Positions 30,868-40,957 of a DNA stretch of 64,000 nt are shown piece by piece. Location of the stretch: contig KV918778.1 of NCBI GenBank assembly GCA_002049455.2, positions 1 to 64,000 of the forward strand, given 5' to 3'. Origin of the DNA: Porphyra umbilicalis (taxonomy: Eukaryota; Rhodophyta; Bangiophyceae; Bangiales; Bangiaceae). Within the stretch, counting starts at the first letter, position 1; the number at the start of each line of letters is the position of its first letter. The notes beneath the pieces were generated by a model, which was not told the DNA's origin, made no database searches, and saw nothing but the letters and a program-made list of their open reading frames with translations. Made by a program: the position numbers and the translations under genes.

Positions 30868-33474
30868 TCATGCCCAGCCACCCCCTCCGCCGACTCCCCA
30901 CCGCGGCAGGTAGTGTACTCCTCCCGCGGACACGGGCCAAGGCCAGGCGCGCACCTCAGAAACAGCGGCGTCAACCCCTCTGCCGCGACATGTCCCAGCC
31001 GACGCCGATTGACCACCGCTTTCGATGTCGTCCTCGCTGCCGCTGCTCCCGCTGCCGCCCATACAGCTGGCGCAGGCATGGGGTCGCCGCCTCGATCGCC
31101 GCGCCCCCGGTATCGCTTCCTCTGTATCTGTGCGCGGCGACGCCTCCGCACGAGCACGCCGGGCACGTCGTTGTTGCCGAGCAACAAAGAGCACTCGGGC
31201 GGCCATCGCAGCCACAACCACCACGTACGCGCCGCACGTACCAGCTGCCACCAGCTGTACCCAAGCCGGTCGATACATGGTTGGAGCGAGCAGCAGGAAG
31301 GACTGCTCCACGACCACGAGTGTGCCGGCCAGGCTGGGATCTCCAAACTCATTGACGGGGTCACCAGCGGGGAAGAGAGCGTGGGTGGCCGTGCGGGTGC
31401 TTCGTGCCCGCCACTCAGCGCCCGCCGCCTCTTGTGAAACCAGGGCGATGACGCCTGAGATGGAGACTGCGCCGATAAGGACGATGGTCCAGAAGCCGAG
31501 GAGCGCGGAGCGGCCCCACCGCTTGGTTGTCAACAACAAACAAAGGAGGGCACCCAACTCAGGGACGACGACGATGATGGAAAGGACGAGGTCCGCCGAC
31601 GATACAGGCGGCGCGGGATGTTCTGCTTGAAACACGCGGCGGTCATACGCGTGGGAGAAGCGGTCGAGCGCGCGGTCAAGCCCGGGTGTCGCGGCTGATA
31701 AGAGTGAACCAACCGCATCCGCGTTGATGTTCACAGTGGATGTATGCCCTGCGCCAGAAGCTGCAGGCAACAGCAGTTGACGCTGAAAGAGAGACGCGGC
31801 AAGCTCTGCTTCCACGGCCGATGTCGGGTTCACCTCCCGGGTGGCTCGACCGGCCAGCTCCGGTGGTGTTACTTGTACTCGTTCAGGGGCCTCTAAAGCA
31901 AATGTCGTGTCCTTGTACCATATTTCCTGTGACGTCCAGCCGGGTCTCTGGTACGGTGGGGGATGATGCGTCGCCGTAGCGTTGTCAGCCGCGTCGGGTG
32001 TTGAGCTTTTCGGCCGGATCCACCAATCCACTTTGCCAGCTCCCGCCCATACGCCGGCCTCCATGATGTTCCCTTGGATATCAGCGGAGGCTGATCGTCG
32101 TCGGACGCGACCCCATGGACGGACACCGGCGCAGGCCGATGACGAGGCAATGAAGGAGCTCAGCTTCCCCGCGCAGAGGATTGTCGCAATATGCGAGAGG
32201 AACGGGGTGCTTGTAGGTGTCGCTTGAGCGAAGTCGTTGGTGCTGTCCAGATGGAAGTGCCTCTCCACCATCGAGCCGTTGAGGTCCCAAGTCGCAACCT
32301 CGATGCCATCCTGCTTGGAGAGCATTCCCATCTTGGACTCCCTGGGCACTTCAGGCGTCGGGCCGCGCATAATCAGCTGGCCTCCCAAGTGGAAGGACTT
32401 CGTTGCGTTCGCAAACCACTTGGGGGAGCCCAGCATTCCCCGGCCGAGCGCCAGCAAGTCTGAGCTCACCATGCTCACTGGCCGCTCGATACCGTCGCGG
32501 GCCAAGTGGGTGATGATCGGCAGGTTGACATCGATGGTCGGGCACCCGGCGAGAGGACTGGTGCTGCGGTTGCCAATACCGCTGTCCTCGCTCGCAGGCA
32601 AGCCGTTGGCGCACCGAGCGACCGGAACCGACGGCCGGGTAGTGTCCACTGCCACAACAGAAGCGCACGCCGCATCGACACAAACGCCCAGTCGATGGAC
32701 AGTGGCGGCCACCAGGTCATACACGCCAACCTGGCGCTGCAGACGTCCGCCTAGCACATTGCGGCCCATTGCTAGTGCCCCGAAAATCATCGCTTCGTCC
32801 TCCACTAGTTGCCGACCCCCATCGACCGCATCGTCTTTGGCGACGGTGAGGAGGTTAGGGCGCCCCGGCCACCAAGGCTGCCCATTTACGAGGCGGCTTC
32901 CCGCCGGACAGTGCGGCTGCGCTCCCTCTTGTGCCGCATGGGGTTTGTACGTGACGACAGGAGCCGGCCAGCGATTGGCACCACTGCCCCGCTCATTATT
33001 CATAATCCCCAATGCTCCCGTGAGAGCGTAGTAGTCAACAAGTGTGGCGTTGCCTGGTCCCATCGTTGCAGCCGCGTCGCCAACGTGCGCGACGCACACG
33101 TCCGCCCCAAATTGAAACGGCTCATCCAAGACTGTCCGTGTGGCGTTGACGCCTGGGAGGATGCACGTCAAAGAGCACGCAGAAGACCAGCGCCCTTCGG
33201 TGGTCCTGTTGCCAGTAGGGAAGGCGATCGTAGAAGTCGGTGAGCGAGCGGCGACCGAGCTCATCGCCGACGGCGTCGGTCGAGCTTCGTCTGCATCAGC
33301 GGCCTCGGTGGGTGCGTCCACCAAGCCACGTGCATTGGCTGCTGCCGCAGCGACGACCACGCCGATGGCGGCCGCACAAGCGATACGCAACGACCAGTGA
33401 CGATGGCCTGCGCGAAACGGGCGGACATGGCTGGCCGTGGTCACGGTAGCCATAGTCCGCGATCGCCGCCACAT
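30868..33474 (-). CDS. Large secretory-pathway membrane protein of unknown function (868 aa)
   Basis: The frame is open further upstream from a GTG, but the first ATGs are 33474 and 33453. Starting at 33474 gives MWRRSRTMATV, then a hydrophobic IACAAAIGVVVAAAAANARG, a good signal peptide ending near residue 45. About 550 residues of predicted lumenal/extracellular sequence follow, with several Cys and N-x-S/T sites (for example GNRT, GNAT, ANAT). Near the C-terminus are at least three transmembrane segments (ADLVLSIIVVVPELGALLCL; LLGFWTIVLIGAVSISGVIA; WVQLVAAGTCGAYVVVVAAM). An Arg-rich, Ser-rich cytosolic tail follows (RRARRAR, GSGSSGSEDDIE). Orientation would be N-out/C-in if the signal is cleaved. 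No family is recognised. A second frame (ATG at 33886, stop at 33296) overlaps its first ~60 codons and also has coding-like composition, so the 5' structure may be spliced. Confidence 0.6.
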   Translation of the reverse strand: MWRRSRTMATVTTASHVRPFRAGHRHWSLRIACAAAIGVVVAAAAANARGLVDAPTEAADADEARPTPSAMSSVAARSPTSTIAFPTGNRTTEGRWSSACSLTCILPGVNATRTVLDEPFQFGADVCVAHVGDAAATMGPGNATLVDYYALTGALGIMNNERGSGANRWPAPVVTYKPHAAQEGAQPHCPAGSRLVNGQPWWPGRPNLLTVAKDDAVDGGRQLVEDEAMIFGALAMGRNVLGGRLQRQVGVYDLVAATVHRLGVCVDAACASVVAVDTTRPSVPVARCANGLPASEDSGIGNRSTSPLAGCPTIDVNLPIITHLARDGIERPVSMVSSDLLALGRGMLGSPKWFANATKSFHLGGQLIMRGPTPEVPRESKMGMLSKQDGIEVATWDLNGSMVERHFHLDSTNDFAQATPTSTPFLSHIATILCAGKLSSFIASSSACAGVRPWGRVRRRSASADIQGNIMEAGVWAGAGKVDWWIRPKSSTPDAADNATATHHPPPYQRPGWTSQEIWYKDTTFALEAPERVQVTPPELAGRATREVNPTSAVEAELAASLFQRQLLLPAASGAGHTSTVNINADAVGSLLSAATPGLDRALDRFSHAYDRRVFQAEHPAPPVSSADLVLSIIVVVPELGALLCLLLTTKRWGRSALLGFWTIVLIGAVSISGVIALVSQEAAGAEWRARSTRTATHALFPAGDPVNEFGDPSLAGTLVVVEQSFLLLAPTMYRPAWVQLVAAGTCGAYVVVVAAMAARVLFVARQQRRARRARAEASPRTDTEEAIPGARRSRRRPHACASCMGGSGSSGSEDDIESGGQSASAGTCRGRGVDAAVSEVRAWPWPVSAGGVHYLPRWGVGGGGGWA

Positions 33475-35504
33475 TGAATGGCACGGGGCGGAGAGGGTTA
33501 GGTGGGAAAGCGTAGTCGTGGCCGCCCGACGGGCCGGGCGGAGAACGGAGGCAAGGGTAGGGGAAAGTGCAACGTAGCGGGTGGCGCCGTTGTCGGAAAG
33601 AGCCGTCCTTGGCCGTGAGTTGGAGGTCAGTACTGAAGACGTGCGGTATACTGCCCGTCTTCGAGTCGTGCATCGTCTTCCAGAAGGCTGCCCCTGTGCA
33701 GAAGAAGTGGGGCAGGGTCGCTGAGGCTGGCCCGCGTACGGGTGGCTGCGTCGCCCAGCGCGCACGAAACCAGCGCGTGACGTGGGCCATCCAGGGGGCG
33801 TTCTCGAGCAGTCGACGTACGGGTCCCGCCAGCGGTGTACCCGTCGCGCCCAGCAGATAAATGCTGACGCGCCTGTTTCTTCTCATGGGTTGCGACACGT
33901 GGAGCAGTCTCGTGGGGCGTGGGGCACAGCTGCACAACTCGACCCATTGATCCTGGTTCGTCGTTCTCCTGTGCGTTCGTTGCAGCAGTCTGGTTGGTAA
34001 ATTTTGCTTGTGTCGTTGGCATAGATTTCGGTGACCGCGAAGAAAAGGGCAAAGCAGTTGCTCTCGGTCATTATTCAGGGCGCTGCCTCCGACGCCTGGG
34101 CAAGAGGGACATGGCGGGTCTGTGCCGGCCGTCACCCACAGCGGCGACGTCACAAAATTACATATTAGACCACAACAATGCAGTGGGTGGGTCACGTGAT
34201 GTGGTCGGTCCGCCTCGGCCAGCGTCATGCCACAGCTCGGCGGCAGGAGCGGCCCAGCGCACTGCCCCAACGCCGTCTCTCGACCTTCTTCAGCCACTTC
34301 AGCGACAGCGCCACGGGCCGTGCCCCGAGCGGAGCGACTCCTACGTGACGGGCCGCCTTGTCCTGCGGCTGCCTCCGCGGCCACCGTTCAACCTGGTCGT
34401 CCGCTTCCAACGTCTTTGCGGCTGAGAGGCCGCTGCGGTCGGTGCTGCTGGCATAATTGCGGGCAACGCTGTGCGGTGGGCATGAAGGGGGCGCGGAGGG
34501 GGGAGTGGGAGATCATTTCCCCCCCCCCATGATGGCGCCCACGCCCGCGCGTGTGCTGGCAGCGCTGCCGACCCCAGTGCCAGCATGGCGCGCGCTTGTG
34601 AAAGGGACGGCCGCGGCCACGGGCGCAGCCGGCTGCTCGTTGCGGTCGCCGTGACCGTCGCCCGCCGCCGATGGAATCAGCCATGATGGCTTGAGGCGGG
34701 TGGGGGCTGCGGCTGTGCGCCGCGGGGGGAAGGGGACCGCCGCTACGTCGACGCGCGTGGCTGCCGCGGCGCCAATGACATCGGGCGCACCGGGACGTGG
34801 CGCATGCATGCACCCGGGCGCCGCGCAGCCGACGGTGGCGGCCTTCAGCATGCCTTCCACTCTCCCTGTACTCCCCCCCGCCCCCATGCCGACAGCAGCG
34901 GCCGCCCAGCGGCCGTGCCCTTGGGTGGTCGACGGCGTCACTGCCACCGCCACCGCCGCCATGGCCGCGGTGCCTCGTGCGTGGCAGTAGACTGGGGGCC
35001 CGCGCCGCCTGTTGCGAGGTGTGGCAGCCAGTGGCGGGGGTCGGCTCCTGTCGCCGCGCCGGCAAGAACTCCGCCAGCGCCGCCGATGAGCCACGTACGC
35101 GGCTCCGCTGCAGGCTTTGGCGGCGCCAAGGGGGCCCAAAAGACTCGCTTTCAACCTTTCAACTGGCAGCGGCGGGGGGCGGCGGTGTTTGGCGTCAACC
35201 AACTGGCGGCACACGGCGCGCGACGGGTACTGCGAGGGAGGGGTGGGGGTGGGCAGCCGCCTGCTGCCTGCGTGCGTGTCAGCAGTGGTGCTGACGGTCC
35301 AGACGGACGACGGACACGGACTGTCACGTGCCGTGCGTCGGGAGCGGTCGCGCCCTCTCCTCCGCTACGGGGGAAGCGGCGGGGGGAGGAGGGACGTTTG
35401 TCGCTCGAGGGTGCATGAAGAAGCAAAGACGGGCGACGCTGCATTGACGGCGCAGCGCGAGAGGACGGGTCTGTTGCGCGGACGATGCTTCACTAGCTGT
35501 GCTG

Positions 35505-35530
35505 GAAGGGCGAACGGCCGTTCGCCCTTC
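35505..35530. repeat. Perfect 26-bp palindrome
   Basis: gaagggcgaacgg is followed immediately by its exact reverse complement with no spacer. It abuts the 54-bp palindrome. Confidence 0.97.
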
Positions 35531-35583
35531 GGCACAGCCGTACGGCAGGTCCCCCGCGGGGGACCTGCCGTACGGCTGTGCCG
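35530..35583. repeat. Perfect 54-bp palindrome with no spacer
   Basis: The left arm runs from cggcacagccg to tcccccg and the right arm is its exact reverse complement, 27 bases each, meeting at cg. With the adjoining 26-bp palindrome it forms a 79-base block that could extrude as two cruciform arms. Confidence 0.97.
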
Positions 35584-36156
35584 CACGGGTGGACAAGACC
35601 TGTGCGGGAAGAGGGAGCCTCCAGCAGACGGAAGGGAGGGGCGTCTGAGGGTACATGTAGAGAAGATAGAGGCAGAAGCTCGGGGGAGCCGACCCCATTA
35701 TTCAACACGAGAACGTCTCTTGTATCACAGACCCCTTCCGCGGCCCAGCGGAGCCGGGCAAGCCGCTGGTTGCAGGGAAAAGGCTGTCGGGCCCGGGCGC
35801 GGCGTCACCTGTGGAGACCTTCCCCTGAGCACCCAACGTCGAGCAGGTGGTCACTATCTCTGTTTTGGTGCAGCCACCTCCAACTGCATCATGGCGGCAT
35901 ACGATGACAGAAAAAGAGTGTTCTACCACAATACACGGTTGGCGCTTGCGCAGGTGCCGCCCGAGCAATCAGCACGCCGCCCCACTTGAGAACTAGCCCA
36001 TCCAACAAGTGCGCGCCTCTCCATCAATACATGCGCCCACACTTCAAACAAAGACCGACACACGATGCGCGCGCGGGTGACATGCACTACGGTAACTGTC
36101 GACAAAGCTGGTCCCACCACGACCGTCGCTTTCAGCAAGAGGAAGCACCAGCGCGC

Positions 36157-36429
36157 TCAGTAGCCCGCTTCACCGCGTGCGGCCAACAATTGCACGACTC
36201 TTTTGCACCTCGTGCTCCACAAGAGAGCTGCCGCACTATACTTCTCAACGTGCAACGCAGCCAACTCGCAGTCCCGAACGCACTCCTCGCAATACCGGTG
36301 CGACCGGAAGCACGTCGCAAGTCGCACACGACAGTCTGAGAGGCCGATGGCGGCGGCATTGAGCGGGGTAGCGAAGAGCATCAAGCTCAATAAGACGGCC
36401 ACGAGCAAGGTGAAACGGACGGCGGCCAT
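36157..36429 (-). CDS. Small secreted Cys-rich protein (90 aa)
   Basis: The open frame continues upstream only to a GTG; the ATG at 36429 starts MAAVRFTLLVAVLLSLMLFA, a textbook signal peptide with likely cleavage near NAAA. The mature ~65 residues carry six cysteines in the pattern C-x6-C-x6-C-x2-C-x3-C then a distant C, plus several Arg and His. It ends ..AARGEAGY. The spacing does not match a family that I know. Small, secreted, disulphide-rich proteins often act at the cell surface or in the wall, but that is inference. The short length and single exon keep confidence moderate. Confidence 0.5.
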   Translation of the reverse strand: MAAVRFTLLVAVLLSLMLFATPLNAAAIGLSDCRVRLATCFRSHRYCEECVRDCELAALHVEKYSAAALLWSTRCKRVVQLLAARGEAGY

Positions 36430-39400
36430 CTTGAGGGGACGGCAGGGAAAGAGAGCACGCCAGCTGCGCGCCAATGTGTCGCTCTTGAAGGGGGGACGAG
36501 GAGGCTGGCACGTTGCTACAGCGGGTAGGTGCGTGCCAGGGAACGTGGTGGACTCAACGATGGTAGCCACGGGAGCGCAAGCGGAGGTTGTGGGCGGTGG
36601 TGATGTCGCGCGGCTAGATTTTGGCTAGGTGCGAGACGGCACGACTGGCTTTATCCTGCTGCTGGACATCTTCGCTCCTGCCCACCAAGAGTCGAAATCA
36701 TCTGGATGCGGTCGCTGACAATCTCGACCTCCCCGCAGAGCCCGCAACGGCGTGTTGTTGTGCGCACGTCCGCTGCAAGACTTGGGTCAGAAGCCGAGCT
36801 CCGCGCAAGCATCAGGCAACGCGAATCGCGTACGTACATTTGCCGTTTGGTGTGCGAATGCAGGCTCCGTCAAGCCCATCAACCACCGCCCAGGATGACT
36901 CCCCGCAGGTCGCGTCGCGGGGCCCTCTCTGGAGCCTGGGTGGAGGTCCACCGTGCCTCGAACTGCTGATCATCCGTCCTTGTCATTCGCTCAGCGTGGC
37001 ACCGTCAGCGAAGGCATCTAACTGCCAGCGCTGTCTCGATGCCGGTACGTACGGACCTGCACTGATTGCGGAAGATACTCGGAGGGTCATGGCGACCCCT
37101 CAGCTGCGCCTACTGTGGCATGGATCACATTCCATAAGGGTCACCAGGCACCTTTGCCCGCAATCCAAGTGTACTGCAGCGAGACGCAGTCAATTGTCGC
37201 AGTGCCACAAAGCATGCATCCATCAATGGGCGGCCACGCACGTCAGCTCTCACCAGCACCGTGCTGTGGCAGACAGCGCGCCCGCACGCCGATGAGTGGG
37301 CGTGTGCTGTCGACTCCGGCCATCCATCCCCACCTCTCCTGCGCATTGTTCGCCCCGTACGTAGGTGATCCGGCCGTGAGCGAACCGAGCCAGCACGAAA
37401 CAAGGCGGCGGGCTGCCCGTGCGTGCGGTACAGTTAATATCCGGGTGAATACGATGATGTTGTATATTGAAAAACTTCAAAAATTGATGAATGAAGACGC
37501 CGGGGTTGCAGAGTACTGCACACGCCTAGTTAAGGTGGCTCTTTTGGATTTGAAAAGCAAGATGCCATTACAGAAGTTGCCTGAAAGCGCCGCGATTCTG
37601 GTGTGGCCTCCAGTGGCTCTGGTCGACACTCTCGTGTCGGAGCGGCGATTTGGCAGCCCGTCATGCTCGCCACCACGTCCGCCCGTCGCCGGATCATCCC
37701 GCACCGTGCTCTTGATCGCTGTGCCGCCATCCTGCGGCCTCTCCTTTCGCCCATTTTGTTTCCAAGCACCTTGGGGGCCGGCTCTGGACTTCAATAACTA
37801 TATGGTAAAGGAGGATCTGCATACAACCATGATGTGCGGTCAGCAGGACCGGACAACACCAGCTCTGCCGTCAACGAAGGCAGTCCAATTATTCTGGGTT
37901 CTTTTGTTGATAGTCTTCGGTGGACCGTATGTTTTTGGCATCATCGTGAACAGCGCTCTGGGTTGAACCCAATGGTATGAAGAGAACCCACTCGACCGCT
38001 ATCGGCTCAGGCAGCAAACTGCATCTTCTTCGAACTGGGCTCGTCGGATGTCATCTCTTTCGCATGAGAGCCGAAGACAGATCAGAGACCGGCCTTCACT
38101 GGGAGTCGACTCAAGGGCATCTCGCCAGTTCAGTAGGTGTCATGCGCTGATTGGCCCACATCCACTTCCGCAGGAAAAACTGAGGACGTGGAAGCAGCAA
38201 GTGCGTTCTTTTCCAACCCCACTGCCGGCCACCGCAACCGCCAATAGAAAGCCGAAATTGTTGGACCAATCCAATCAGGTGGCTTCCTGGGCCCTGAAAT
38301 CCAAAAGAGCCCCTGAAGGCGGTCTTAACTAGGCGTGTGCACAAGAAGCAGAAACCCTACCATACTGGTTGACGCACAGGTCACCTGTGATCATCGGTTG
38401 AGGTCAAGTGGTCGAGATCGTTTACGCCCGTAAGCGGCTGCGGCTTGAGAGCATCTCCACCAATCATTAGTGCCACGTTTGGCTGTTCGGACGGTTGGAG
38501 CTATGGTAGCTATGATAGCTCCAACCGTCTAAACAGCCAAACGTGGCACCGTTTGGCCACCGGGGGCATTGGTGGAGAAAGCGAGGTCCAAAACTAGTGT
38601 GTGACGGTGGTGTGACGGCCCAAAAATTGCACTCCTCATTTTTTTTGGCCGACTAATCCAACTCGCGCTCACCACACGGGATCAGCGTAGTTTTAGAGCT
38701 TCAGCGGCAGCCCGACTCCGAACAGGCCTGTTTGGAGTCTGGCCAAGTCGTTTGGCCAACCCCGGGTTCCCTGTTCGGACCACGAAAGCAAATGGAAAGC
38801 GTGACCCGTGGCTTGCAGACAGTTACGACAGGATCTGGCAGTCCTGGAGATTCTCTGTAGTGCGCCTGTGGGAATACTAACGTGCCACAAAGGAGGCCCA
38901 CTGCCAGAGACGTCGAGGCGAGCCCAAGTTGAAGACGTGATCTGCTTAGTTTGGGCACTGCCTGTGGAGAGCCAGTGACAGCGCCACGCGTTGCGCACAC
39001 GTGGCCGTAGGGATAGGCGGTTGGCTCCATTGGCGGAAATCCTTTGAGGATGGCACAGCCTCTGCAACACGAATTGACATTACCGGAGGTGCTTTCCGGA
39101 AACCTCTGTCTCTAGAGGATCCGAAGGACAATGTCGGAATACCCGTGAAATGTATGAGAAGATCTAGCTGTTACCTCATATTTCCTGTTCCACTAAACTG
39201 TGTTGACTGGTCGAAGGATCATTTGGGTGTGATACGTAAGAAGTCTTGCACGAATTGGGCCATTTGATTGGACCACGTTCGCCGCACGATGGTTGCACCC
39301 AGGTTGTACGTCACGTGGAGTTCACATCTACTCTCTTAAAGACGCTTGTAGGCTACTTTGTCCGTCCGCGACCACCCCGGATTGCTGATCGTTCAACAGT

Positions 39401-39588
39401 GTCAGTTTTTCACACCCGATTCCAGGCAGGCAGGGGCCAGTGTTCACGCGTATTTGAGAAATTTATGACACGGCGTGCACATGAAGTGCAGATCGGTCGG
39501 AATTCCAGCCCCTATGACAGAATTATGTACCCAACAATTGACGCTTTTTCAGACGAATGACAACAGAAAACTAACTACGACGAGCTAC
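36430..39588. other. Intergenic, normal GC, possible small ORF
   Basis: GC is clearly lower than in the island. A plus-strand ORF from the ATG at 37454 to 37966 (170 aa) starts with an amphipathic helix (YIEKLQKLMN) and ends with a hydrophobic FWVLLLIVFGGPYVFGIIV near the C-terminus. It could be a tail-anchored membrane protein or one exon of a larger gene; I do not recognise it. The fold-back at 38454-38578 also lies here. The rest shows nothing I can defend. Confidence 0.35.
38454..38578. mobile_element. MITE-like fold-back element, ~125 bp
   Basis: Inner arms of 34 bp (38470-38503 and 38516-38549) are inverted copies with two mismatches around a 12-base loop. Outer arms tctccaccaat (38454-38464) and attggtggaga (38568-38578) are perfect inverted repeats. 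The left end reads gagcatctccac, reminiscent of termini seen on some plant miniature elements. No target duplication was obvious to me. Confidence 0.65.
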
Positions 39589-40122
39589 TCACTGACCGCC
39601 CGGACCACCGGGGTGGTGCGTGTCGTAAGTCATGACCGCCTCTTCACGCTCCTCTCGCTCCATCTCCGACATGCAACGCGCACCGCCCTCATACACAAAA
39701 AAAAAGAAATGCGTGATGGGGTCAGTGGGCCCCACCTCTTCGTCCCAAAGGTGGTGGTTCAGCTCCCACTCCTGGTCCGCCATCATGACGATCTTGGGGG
39801 GGTTGGTGTGGAGCTCGATGAGCTCGCCCAATGCCCGCTGGTCAGCCCACCGAGCGAACGACTCCCCGTAGGACCCGAGCACGACGTAGCTGAGGGGGTC
39901 AATTGACACGAAATCCCCAACAAAGACGTTCGTCCAAAAGTAGTCCCAGTGTCTGTAGTTGTCGCCCCCCTCGCGGTAGTCGAATTCCTCCGCGCGGAGC
40001 ACGGCCTCCTCGGCCGCGCTCATCCGGGCGCCAATGCGGCCGGCGCCCCACACCCGACGCCGCTTGCGGAGCCGTTCTAGCTCCGACAAGACGCGGTGGA
40101 CCTCTGATAGAGACCGGCGCAT
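39589..40122 (-). CDS. Hypothetical protein (177 aa)
   Basis: The ATG at 40122 starts a frame of balanced composition. The first ~30 residues form a basic helix (LSELERLRKRRR). A middle is rich in aromatic residues (YRHWDYFWTNVFVGDFVSID), followed by ESFARWADQRALGELIELH. An acidic region with WELNHHLWDEE comes next, and the end is charged (MSEMEREEREEAV) with a Gly/Pro tail. There is no signal peptide or membrane span. I do not recognise the family. The mixed composition in a normal-GC neighbourhood and the ATG start make a real gene or gene fragment likely. Capture by, or remnant of, a mobile element is possible given its surroundings. Confidence 0.5.
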   Translation of the reverse strand: MRRSLSEVHRVLSELERLRKRRRVWGAGRIGARMSAAEEAVLRAEEFDYREGGDNYRHWDYFWTNVFVGDFVSIDPLSYVVLGSYGESFARWADQRALGELIELHTNPPKIVMMADQEWELNHHLWDEEVGPTDPITHFFFFVYEGGARCMSEMEREEREEAVMTYDTHHPGGPGGQ

Positions 40123-40957
40123 ATCGATCCGCAGAGGGGGAGGGAGTCGTCAGGGGGGGGGGTGGGGGGGGGCAAGTCTGCTTGCCAAAAGTGGGGGGTT
40201 TGTGGGTGATGGGAGAGGGGGGGGCAGGCACAACGAGCCTGGTACTCGCGCCGTAGGCAAGCGGGCGGCCTTTTTTTATGCACTTGCGGCGGCGCTGCTC
40301 GCGCCACATGCTCGGGTCATCCCACCTACATCCGACGCGGCTTAGCTGGAGTTCACTCTTTTGCGATGCCTGACAGTAATTCCAAACCGTCGCGACGGAC
40401 CGACCTGACCCCCTGCGATGACTTGGATCTGTCTGACGAGCACCGAACTGAGCCGGTCGGCTGACTGCCTCACAGCGCCTTCGGGCTGGTAGATGACTTG
40501 GATCTGACGAGGACCAAAATAAAACGGACAGCTTACGGTCTGACAGCTTCACTGACAGCGCCTTCAGGCTGGTCGATGACTTGGATCTGACGAGGACTTA
40601 ATGAAACGGTCAGCTTATGGTCTTACAGAGTCAATTTGCTGGTTGCAGCGCGCGCTGTACGTTGCAGACCAAAGGAAAGGAGCGGTTGATGACATGGCGA
40701 AAGTATTCTGCGGTCGCCCAGCCAGATACGTTCGCAGTCAACTCCTCCCCCAGGGTGTCAGGCATGAAACCCTCATTTTTCTTACGATTGGGGCCTGTAC
40801 GAGGCTCCAGTGAGGCCAGGACTCAGATGACGGGCAGCAGTGGCACCGCCGGAAAAGGCGGCCGGGGCGCAGCCACCCATGAATTTAAGCGCACCCAGCA
40901 ACACCATGGAGCTCGAGCAGCTTTCGACCCGCCAAGCACCCTTCAGGAGCCAACGCA
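40123..40957. other. Intergenic with decayed tandem repeat
   Basis: Poly-G-rich stretches (40145-40230) precede three diverged copies of a ~75-83 bp unit listed separately. No coding region is supported. Confidence 0.5.
40417..40625. repeat. Three diverged ~75-83 bp tandem units
   Basis: gatgacttggatctg starts units at 40417, 40492 and 40575. Each is followed by gacgag and later by cacagcgcct or gacagcgcct, tc(g/a)ggctgg. Copies differ by substitutions and an 8-base length change. Confidence 0.75.

Larger units (their letters stand above)
33475..36156. other. Intergenic; overlapping ORF and palindromes
   Basis: On the minus strand 33296-33886 encodes a 196-aa frame from ATG with coding-like codons (YLLGATGTPLAGPVRRLLEN). 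It overlaps the membrane-protein start and may be its upstream exon or a separate product. Further right, 34.4-35.2 kb is GC-rich with no gene I can support, and 35505-35583 holds the two palindromes. Confidence 0.4.

Noticed and set aside
37454-37966. Peroxin-like (PEX13-type) membrane segment FWVLLLIVFGGPYVFG
   Set aside because: Only a hydrophobic stretch is suggestive; no SH3 domain or other family feature is visible, so no name is given.
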